A DNA stretch of 16,849 nt, taken from the NCBI GenBank assembly GCA_003118195.1, contig BEXV01001763.1, positions 3,723 through 20,571 of the forward strand. The letters are read 5' to 3'. The notes under the pieces were generated by a model that saw only the letters and a list, made by a program, of their open reading frames with translations, was not told the DNA's origin and did not search any database. Position 1 is the stretch's first letter, and each line of letters begins with the position of its first letter. Shown here in pieces: positions 1 to 10,100 of the stretch. The stretch comes from Hemicentrotus pulcherrimus. Lineage: Eukaryota; Echinodermata; Echinoidea; Camarodonta; Strongylocentrotidae. Made by a program: the position numbers and the translations under genes.

Positions 1-128
1 CCCCCCCCCCCGACCGGTCATGGAAAGAAATCGCCGCCCCTATTCACATTGATTTCCTTGACTATTCTGAATGTGGCTCACACGAAAGGGCTTAGTACAG
101 TAGGTCAAGTCTTAGTCTTGATGGTGTG

Positions 129-345
129 AGAAACTGCTAAGAGATAAAAGAAGAGCATAACGGGAAGAGAGAAAATTAGAGAGAGAAGGGGAAGAAAAGA
201 AAGACAAGAAGAAGAGAGAGTAGAAAGGGGGTAGAAAAGACAAACTGAGAAAGTAGGAGAAAGGAGGAGAAGAGAGAAAGAGAGGTATAGATAGAGTTAG
301 AGATAGAGGAAAGAATGCGAAAGATATAGCAGAAAAAAGAGAGAT
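129..345 (+). repeat. Imperfect GA-rich polypurine tract
   Basis: About 200 bases almost entirely of A and G on the + strand, with short GAGA and GAAG runs interrupted by occasional T or C. The Phe/Ser/Leu-rich reading frame on the opposite strand is a by-product of this composition. Confidence 0.75.
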
Positions 346-859
346 CACAAGTCAATAGTCTATCGACTTTTTTTTTAATTTGGGAGGCCTCTCTTTTTTC
401 ATTTTCTTCTCAGTCATATCCCCTAGTTATTCAGCCTTAAGTTCAGTTTTAATCCTCTCCTACTCTATCATTTTCCAAAACACTTCGCGGAACGGGATGC
501 CACCATTTAAATTACACTTGCGTTGAATTGAATAAAACATGGAATAAATTAATGCATAAATAACTATAGATAAATAAATAAATAATTGATAAAGCTGAAA
601 AAAGGCTGAAGATCCGTTAAAACGACTCTATTAAAAGCACAGAGTTTCCAATCTAGAAACTGTTATGATTCGACAGACTAGGCAGTCAAGTTTGACTTTT
701 CACCAACAATAAACCAACAACAACAATTCAGATGCCAAAGCAAAACAAAGCGATCGCTATGACATGAAGCAAAGATACAGCGCCAACTGTAGGCCAGCAT
801 AGAGACAGCTCTTCACATACAGTATACGTGTACGGTGTGTGTGTGTGTCGGCTGCTTGG

Positions 860-873
860 GCGACCATGGTAAC
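860..873 (+). promoter_or_regulatory. RFX X-box-like site in the CCDC81 promoter
   Basis: GCGACC-AT-GGTAAC fits the X-box consensus GTNRCC-N0-3-RGYAAC with one mismatch (second base). Read on the other strand, its first half is the perfect GTTACC. It lies about 225 bp upstream of the ATG. RFX factors bind X-boxes in promoters of ciliary and basal-body genes, which fits a CCDC81 orthologue. Functional binding is inferred. Confidence 0.6.
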
Positions 874-1096
874 GCTCTATTGTTAGCAGGTGTGTACTAG
901 CGCTGCATGCTGCATACAATACACAATCGATCGGGTTGAGTTTTTATACACAAAGTAATAGGTCTACTGAATAGAAACGTGAAGCAAAGGAAACACATTT
1001 TAATGTCATAATAAGTCGGACAGAAAACAACAAAACAGGAATATCATACTTCATGGGCGAAATATAAATCAAGACAATAAAAGGAAGACAAGCAAC

Positions 1097-1175
1097 ATGA
1101 CGGAGGTACTCTCAGAACTCGTTTCAGACGCTAAACGACATAAGTTTTCAACGATTCCTAAACTTTCTGACGATG
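1097..1175 (+). CDS. CCDC81: CCDC81 exon 1 (start codon, residues 1-26 plus first base of codon 27)
   Basis: ATG with A at -3 (AGCAACATG). It encodes the predicted first helix of HU domain 1 (MTEVLSELVSDAK...) and the IPKLSDD loop, comparable to the LPSLSQEE segment of the vertebrate protein. The donor is G|GTAAGT at 1176, a full consensus, leaving phase 1. Two tiny upstream ORFs (ATG 1003, 2 codons; ATG 1053, 4 codons, weak context) would lie in the 5' UTR if transcription starts upstream of about 1000. Confidence 0.88.
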
Positions 1176-4100
1176 GTAAGTCGCGATGTTTCGCCGGGAA
1201 TTTCGGCCAGGCTGGGCCGGGGAAGTGTGAGAGAATGGATGTGTTGTTGGTGCCTCGTCTGACATTTGGCAAGCCATATCATATACATGTAAAACAGAAG
1301 AGAGTCTAGTCTTGAAGACTTGAAATCACTTGTTTTTTTAGATCAAGCTTTAGTCTAATATATGTTTGTACTGGTGAAAATGATAGGACAGGGTTGTAAA
1401 AATATATTCTGAGTGTCTTTTTTTCAAAATGTGTTACTGGACTGTCATGACGTGGACAGAATGAAAATTGAGAAGCTAGTTTGGGGAGGGGGCTAGCTTG
1501 TTGTTATTGGTTTTCATGGCGTTTTCCATCGGCATCGTCATGACATTGTAGGGTCTGTTCGATTGTGACGTTCAACTAAGGTCGGTCCGCAGACGGTGGG
1601 GTATTGACGCTACTTCACTGGAGGGCTTCAAGGGAGCGCTTCCACCCCCCAGCATCTATACCAAGAACTAGATATTTTATTCCTCAGCACTAAATCCTGA
1701 CTTATGGATCCTGCTGAGTATCGTCGTAGAAGTAGAAGTAGATATTTTATTCCTCAGCACTAAATCCTGACTTATGGATCCTGCTGAGTATCGTCGTAGA
1801 AGTAGAAGTAGAAGTTTATTAGGCTAGCTAACAAAGTTAGATTCTAGGCCTAAGGAAATAATCATCTGGTTGATCCACGTCTGTAAAAACCCAACTACAC
1901 ACACACACACACACAGAGTAAACTTTAACACGTTCAGCCTGGAACTTGGTCCTTGAAGTCCAACTTTCCAAGATACAAATTTGATGAGAATTATGACTCT
2001 ATAATTGTACAAATTTACTAGGATCCACATTCCTTGTAGCGCTAGATCATTATTATTATTGTTAGACGTCTAGAGATCTGTGATAATTGATATTCTAACA
2101 AGTTAGATTTACTTTCTGTCTTTAGATGTCATGGTCTACCGGTAAACATTTGTACTTTGTATACTGTACCGGTACTTATCGGTAGGCCTATTTGTTATCG
2201 TATATTAAATTGTTATGTTTCTCAAGTACATGTAGACAAGATATAATGTAGGCCTAAGTCTGTAACTCCATGTTTTGAACTATGTCTTTCTTGTAGATAT
2301 TGTCAGTGTTTGGGAAAATGTTGCCAACTTTGTGGAACGTCACATGGCCCTACAAAAGGTGAGTGATTATTATCAACTTCCTTGCAGAGTTCTTCATTTC
2401 ATTCTTGTTTTTAACAATTAAAGTTTTAACATCATTTTTCTTCATTAAACAAACAGTGAATAGGCCTACGTAGAAGTGCATCATACATGTATTCCCCCCA
2501 AAGAAAAGTCAAGATGTGGAGATTGGAGAACAAAATGAGACATCAATTACAGTCAAACCTGTCTATAGCGACCGCCCAAGGGAAACACAAAAAGTGGCCT
2601 TTGTAGACAGGTGGTCTTTGTAGACAGGTTCCTTTAGTACATGATTCAATGAGAAACCATTTTCAAGGGAAACAACAAATGTGGCCTTTGTAGACAGGTG
2701 GTCTTTGTAGACAGGTGGTCACTAAAGCAGGTTTGACTGTATAATAGAATCTGACCTTCCCACACTGAGATGTGAACAGAGAGAGGTCTTTTATAGGAGT
2801 CAGGTTCATTTTGTTATGCTAGGGTTATCCTTCTAAAATTAGAAGTGATTAAATTTCATCATGCTCCTAGATACCGGTAAACATCACATCTGTGACTTCT
2901 TAAAATTCTGTCTGTAATAGATATAATGTAGATCATGTGTCATCTTCTACTTTTATTCTTTCTTTCTTTTACAGGGTGTACAAATCCATGGTCTAGGAAC
3001 ATTCACTTTTACCCAGAAGAAGATCGACATTGGAAATAATAAATTTATTCTCATCCAGAGACCCGTCTTTGTACTCTCAGAGAAGTTTGCCCAGACCCAT
3101 AGACTCAGCTACACTAAACATTTCACTTCAGGTATATATTCTCAAATTATGTGCCATTCATACATTGAAACCTATACCGCTCAAGGGAGTACAAGTTTCT
3201 TTAATACATGTCTCATTGGGAAACAGTTTGGGAGAAAAACTAGTCTTTATACAATGGTGATTGCTAAAGCAATTTTTCCTTTGTTTTAGACTTTAGAACT
3301 ATGAAATGTCTTGTTACTTGTGATTCACAATTTATAGAAAAGGATATGTACCAATTAAGGAAGATACAGTTTAAAAGAATTGTTTAAATATCAGGAGAGT
3401 GTTTATACTTTAGGATACACTAATGGAGGAGCAGGAGTATCAAAAGAATGAAATGATATTGATAAAATTAACATAAATATTCTTATTGAAAAGGAAGACA
3501 GAGGAAGAGATGGAGAGGATATAGTGATTACATGTATTACAAAAAAATGTGTACAGTTCAGACATTTTTTATCAAAAACCAGTCACAATTTACACATGTC
3601 TGCAGAAATTGATACATAAGGAATCTATTCCATGGAATTTATTAGGGTATCTGAATTCAAATCCAAATTATAAATTGTTATTTATCCTCTTTCTTTATAG
3701 GTCAAGTTCCTATCGTTCAACTCAACTTTGCCGTACTTTCCAACGAGAGCCCCTTTGACCGTGACTCTGTGGAAGGATGCGTCCGCGAGGTCCTCCAGGC
3801 GCTCTCTCGTGCTGTCCAGTCCAAACGCAATGTGGAATTCTCTTTTACCGGCATTGGCCGTCTCACTATCCGTGATGGCAAGGTCAAGATGAAGTTTTAC
3901 AAGGACTTTCTGACCATGATGGATGGATCTGGGCATCTAGTTGAAGCTCTTAAAAATGTGAGTAATTACAACATTCATTGAGCTTCGCATACAAAGTTAA
4001 AAGATTTTAATGTATCTATTCATTTTTTAATTTTAATTTTTTTAACATACCAAGTCAAAAATAAAGATGTGCAGGAAATAATATATACCAGCTAGCCTCT

Positions 4101-7100
4101 GAAAATCTGTTTTAAAACTGAGAAATGGAATGTGGAGGAAAATAAAAGGCTGCATGAGATCTGTCCATGTCCATGTATAAGTTTTGTGCATATTGAGAAA
4201 AATCAAAGGTAAAAGAGGGAAGGAAGTATTCGCAAGGCTCTATAAAATATGCAGCATATACCCAATTCAAGTCAAATTCAATTAATTTAGAAAGATTTAC
4301 ACTGACAAATTTCAGTTTTTACATTTCATAGAAAGAAATCAAATGTTGAATAAAAAATAATGCAATTAGCAATTTACATGTACACAGCAATAAGCATCAA
4401 GTAACTATGGAGATATCATTCGGAGCACTCGTCACTACAACAGACCTATCGTTGCTACAATTATACATGGTCTATTGCTCTCAACCGTCAAATACCCATT
4501 CTAAATTCAGAACCATCATCAAGTATCATCCTTATTAGCAAGTCCATTGTTAAAATGAAATTGAAGAATTGAAGGTCGCTTTTCTCCCTTGTATCGATGG
4601 TTGTCATGGAGCATTAGTGGGTGATCAATGAAAGAATTGTAATTACTTGATTGAATTGGTTGCCATTGCAACCTTGAGGCTAAAGCACAATAGCACGATG
4701 ACATTTAGTTATTTAATTGTAACATATTAATTTTAGGAGAGTTCTTGTATCATTATGATGTTACTAGGCAATATTATCGTTATTAGTGTGTAGTTGTATT
4801 ATAATAGCAAATGTTCTAGAGGTAATGTGCAATTCTTCTAACAATCAGATAAAGTCCTCAGGATTTTTTTCCCTTCATTTTCTGATAATTCGTGTAGTCT
4901 TAGTGTTATCTAAACCAGATATTGTGCACATTTGCAAATTGGTTGTTTTTATATTAAAAAAATAGAAAATTTTTTGTATCCTACTTTCTTCATATATCTG
5001 TTTTCTGAAATGTGTTTTAATGTTTTGAATTGAAGATTTTTTTCCAATTAAAAAAAAGAAAGTCAATTCATTTCTCAATTTTCCTCCTATTTACAGCGTC
5101 CTGATACAGCAGACTCGGTACTATCCAGAGCCAGTGTTTTCAGACCTAGCACAAGTGGTACCCTCGTCCTACCAAGGTACAGTATGTTCAATGAGCTAGA
5201 TTATCAAGAAATCAACCAATCATAGATTACTTGGTCTTCTGAAGTGATGTGTGTTTTCAATCAATTTCTTTATGAGGCAATATATTTGACTTTCCAATAA
5301 AGTTCCATACATACATTATGTACATGTACATCCAGATAGCACAGAAGTAATTACAGAGCTACATACAAGTACGTTGAATTTAGAGAGCTTTTGGGGGTTA
5401 AATGTCATGCATTTCTCGTGTCCACTATACTTAACCAAAACAAAAGGGGGGATGTCAAAAGATTAATACCAAATAAAAGTTCTATAGCGTTTACCAAGAA
5501 ATATGGCACCGGTATACATAAACAAATAATCTGGCTTTATGAAAGGATATGAAAAAGTAAAGTGATTGTGCAGTTGGGTCTTTAAAAAAAAAAAAATTTA
5601 CCTGTTAAAAAATAGGATATGTACATGTACATGTATGGAATGTATTAACAATTTCCCGTAACAATCTGTCACTCTATATCTCTTTCACCCTTTCTCTTTC
5701 TCTCTCTTGCTCCCTCTCCATCTCCCTCTCTCTCTATCTCTCGCTCTGTTTCTCTTCTCTATAATGACTTACTTGATTGACCATGTCCGTTTGTTTCCTG
5801 ATTATAGAATCACACAAGGCGCCGGCAAGGATGGATTCAGCTTTGAGAACGGGGAAGCAGAAAGACAGATGCCTGCCATCGAAGAGGCCAGAGAGTATGA
5901 GGAACAGGAGGAAACCAGGCTGGAGTACGCCCCCAACCAGGAGGATGAGGGGCTTGGAAAAGAAATAGAAGAGGGTAAGATTTATCAATTTGCAGTACAA
6001 CGTTTCTCACTCAAATTACACTCAGTATGCCTTAGTAGTAGTGGTGCTTAATATACATTCATTGGCTCATTGAAACAAGGTGTAAATCAACATTTGTGCC
6101 TTGAAATTGGAACGAGCCAGAAATATTTTGGATAACAAAGTATATATATATATACATGTATATATATATATATATATATATGAAAATAATGGATTCGAAG
6201 CAAGAGGATCCATTTCATGAACTGAAATAGGTAACAAGCGAGTAAAGCCTTCGACATGTACATATCATTTTGGAAATTGTTAGTTAATTACTAGCATTCA
6301 CATTCTCCTCATTCACTTAGGCTGGTTCCCAATTAGATAGAATCGCAGTGGGACAGTTATTGTGACAAGGAACCTACTGTTAATCAGCTGATTATTCGCT
6401 TTCAATAGTTTTCCTGTCAAGATTTATATTCTAACTTTTTTTAATTCCATGATGTGAATGTATTCACATTTTAAAAATAAAATCAATCTATCAAAGTATT
6501 ATCATACATTATTGTTTTCCATCAAATTCTTCAGAAGCTCGTAAGAAACCAGCCACCCCGATGCGTCCCTCCTCGCGTCAAGTCATCCCCACAGCCAAGG
6601 CAACCAGCATCAGCTTTCTAGATGACCTCGCCCCCTCCCCACGCCCTCAATCCAGGGGGTTAAAGGGCACCCCCTCACCCCCTCCAGGCAAGCCCCCATC
6701 TCCCAAGGGCGAGCTCCCCCCACCACGCTTGGCGGCCGAGATCCGCGAATCCCTCGCCAATGAGGCAGAGGCAATGGAGCGGGCCGAGTCAGCCTCGTGT
6801 TCTCATGCCCATGAGAGGGCAGGCCAGGAGCTGTGCTATCTGTGCCACCAGAGGGCGGTGCGCAATGTACCAGTATCGTTCGATAATGAGCGTAGGAGGA
6901 AGGAACAGGAGCAGGATCGATTGCTACAGCAGTTCCAGCACTTGAAAGACACAGAATCTATACTTAGGGATCAGGTGAGCTTCTTAAAGGTTTACCTGAT
7001 GAATTTTGACTATACATGTATACATGTATATATTTTGACTAACCAGAGAGCAAATTTTGCTTTCTATATAAAACAGATGTTAGTGCTTGCAGCTTGAAGT

Positions 7101-10100
7101 CTTTACCCCCTGAATACTATTCCTCCCAATTAAGATATACCTGCATAGCAGTCCAATTTCCTTTGATGAGCATTGGTTTTTAATAATACTCCTGAAAGTT
7201 TTATGGAATATCAAACTGAATGGTAATACAAATGTCACGTTACAATATTTTTTTTATTTTTTTTTTATAGAACCTTATCATTGTCTCTTAAATCTAGCTT
7301 ACAATATTTGAAAATTACATTTCCCTGAAGCTTTTAACCAGTATTCATGTTTTATAGCTTTGTTTAAGCAATACTATATGACTGCAATAATACAGTTAAA
7401 AACCCCACAATTCAAGACTTCAGAAGTGCCATATTTATTTATTTTTAATTCTAACAATTTTTGATGCAGTTTCATAACTTGATCATTATGTTCTTATTCT
7501 GCAGGCTCAAAACATGTCGAACAAACATCACTCCCAGAAGATAGCAGCATTAAACCTTGGTGTGAGTGAGGCAATCAAGAACAAACAGAAAGAAAGATCG
7601 ACAGAATTTAATGTAAGTTTCAAACACATCCCTTAGTCCACATCGGTAGGATATCCTGGGAGAACTGTGACATGGACATTTTGAGAATTTTAAAATAACA
7701 GATAAATCTCTCTATCAAGGACACCCTGTCTGTAGTGGTCACTTTTAATGTCTCCCTCAGGGATGACATGTGTGTTGTAGAACCTGTCTAGAAAGACCGC
7801 CTATTAATCTTCCCATTTCCCTTGAGTGGCCTTTATGGGCAGGTTTTACTGTAGTTGAGATTTGTGAGTGTTTCATGCTGGAACAAGAACGAATCTAAAC
7901 ACTGCTTTTTATTTCTTAGGATTTGTTCATTTGTGTGTGTTTTGTTTCTTTTAATCTACAGATGTTTCTTGTCATGGAAATGGCTTTTGTTAATACTTGG
8001 CAAAAGTTTCATGCCATTAAGAAATAACTAGCAAACCTAGCATTATTCTCAATCTTTATTTTTCATCTCTGGCAGTCATTAAAACTTAGCCAAAGTTTGA
8101 CGTAAAAAAAAAAACATTTATAACAATGAATCACATCATCATCATCAACCTTCATCTTTCCTCCTCTCCATGTACCCTACAGAGATCCTACGTCTTCCAG
8201 AACCGTGCCCGGACTCCGCCCCGCTTCCTGAAGCAGGAGGAGTATGCCACCGATCTCGGGTCCCAAGTGGAGGCTAAGGCTGTCGATAGGATCAAGCGCA
8301 AGCAAGACACAGACTTCCTGGAGAGGCTAGAACAAGTACAGCTTGCAGAAGAGTAAGTGAAAAGTTTCCTACCGGTATACACCTTGGTCACACATTTAGC
8401 GGCCAAAACGCCTCAAAACCTATTCCAAACTGACCGATTATCATTAGCCATTCTGTGTAATGAAAAATTGCTGTTTGATATGTTATTGGTCTTGGCAAGG
8501 GGCCTATTGACAGAACTCTGTGGTCTGGGTAGTGTTTCATAAAAGTGTTTTCGTAAACGTTATTTTACCATAAAGCTTTAAATTTGCAAAAATTTAAAAA
8601 CATAGTACATGAAGTTACAATAATTTGTGGTACTTAAAAAGTTAAATTCTCCCTTACAACAGTCAGCAGTATGATGTACATATTCTAAACCAGGAAAGTC
8701 TTCTCCTGTCAGTTCAAGAGCCCTTACATGTATGATAGATAAAAAATATTAACATTTTTATTTGTGGATGCCTTTGTTATGATCACAAATGCCCAGCGTG
8801 AATATCAAACTTGGATTTGAAAACTGATGATCCTTATTTTAAGCAATTCTATGTTGCTTTGTTTACAGGCTTTCAGCCCAACGAGAGAGGTATCTCAGAG
8901 ATAAGCATCAACAGACCGATATGTACAGGAAGGCCCTTTCGGCTCAGGTATGTAGTCAACATAAAACTCACACCCTCCCTCATATCTCTATACTACATGT
9001 ATACAATTGTGTACTTACTTCTCTGGCACCTTATAATTATCAGACACAATTACAGCTATGTTTGTTTTTGATGTGCTATTGAATACATGTACATGTATTT
9101 TATCTGGTATATGCATTTTTTAGAAGTTTGTTTGTTCTTTTCATTTTCATTTTTGTTTTTGAATGTCACTCTCTGATTCTCATTCTTGGCTCAGCAGTGC
9201 TGCCATCCGTTTTTTGTTTTCTTCATGAAGTTATATTTTAATCTCATGTTTCATGTGTATCTTTTGTTTCTTTGTCTTCTTTTCTTTCACTTTCATTGCA
9301 CCCTTCCCACAAACTAATCTACTCCCTACACCCTTCATGATCCTGCTCTTTATTTCTCTCCATCTTTCTATATATAATTGTCAACAAATTGTCATTTACT
9401 TATTGCACCCCCCCCCCTCCTTCTCCACTTGACACTATGTTCACCACCATGTTTTTCTTTGGTCAAATACTTGCTACTGATCTCTTTTGTCCTTTAACAT
9501 TTTAACCAACTTACATCAAATATGATGACACCTCTCTGTTGCATTATGTATTGTTATGCAATGTCAATAATCCACTCATGCACATGCATATGGGATGAAA
9601 TATACCATACATGCAACCCTGAAATATGTTTCTCCCTTTAAAAAACACTACATCAATCACCAACAAACAATCCAACATTGAAACCAATGATGACAAAATC
9701 CATTAGATCAAGATCAAAAGAGCCTTAGAAATGTTGGAGGAGGCAAACTACACCCTTCGCGTAGAGGATATCCCTGAAGGATGTCTCAGCCTGCGGGAGG
9801 GGGTTTGTCGAGGGTCTGGGGAAGGGGGTCCGTGTAAGAGAGGAGAGGAGGGCATTCCCGCAAGGACGTGCTGTAGTGCCGACCCACGCCTGCCCGTGGG
9901 GAAGATGATCAGCCCTCTGACGTTGCCGGTAGCCAAGACAATCCGGCCGTTCTCTCAAATGGAACCGGGACTACGTCTGAAGATGCCCAACCATCGCATG
10001 GTAGACTTTTTCAGAGATACCCACACAAATGTTTTCTTTTGTCTCCTACATATTGCTCTAATTAACTGCATGCTTCCCATATTCTTTTTTTTTTCTTCCA

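Larger units (their letters stand above)
1..1096. other. 5' flanking region of CCDC81
   Basis: No coding gene is supported here. It opens with an 11-base C run, has a purine-rich GA tract at about 129-345, AT-rich DNA at 500-740, and a (GT)n microsatellite at 835-848 next to the X-box. No convincing TATA box is seen; TTTATAC near 941 is weak. The transcription start cannot be placed from sequence alone, but is probably between the X-box and the ATG. Confidence 0.5.
1176..2296 (+). other. CCDC81 intron 1
   Basis: 1121 nt with GTAAGT...TTGTAG ends. Besides the 70-bp duplication it holds a (CA)n microsatellite at 1897-1915 and a cluster of TAGGCCTA/ACCGGTA words at 1846-2250. The first 130 bases stay open and moderately GC-rich but show no CCDC81 homology. 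Confidence 0.7.

Noticed and set aside
112..348. 78-codon minus-strand frame rich in Phe, Ser and Leu
   Set aside because: Complement of a polypurine tract; not coding.
2320..2330. GTTGCCAAC in exon 2 as an X-box
   Set aside because: It is coding sequence (N-V-A-N) and the second half-site does not fit with normal spacing.
5707..6051. 114-codon frame starting within the TC tract
   Set aside because: Only 5808-5974 has coding character; the rest is pyrimidine tract and intron around exon 6.
6561..7097. 178-codon frame as an independent gene starting at ATG 6561
   Set aside because: The frame continues upstream to an acceptor at 6534 and homology stops at the donor at 6974; it is exon 7 plus intron read-through.
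9725..9958. 77-codon minus-strand frame opposite exon 11
   Set aside because: A shadow of the GC-rich exon 11 block; the plus frame alone fits CCDC81 phase at both ends.
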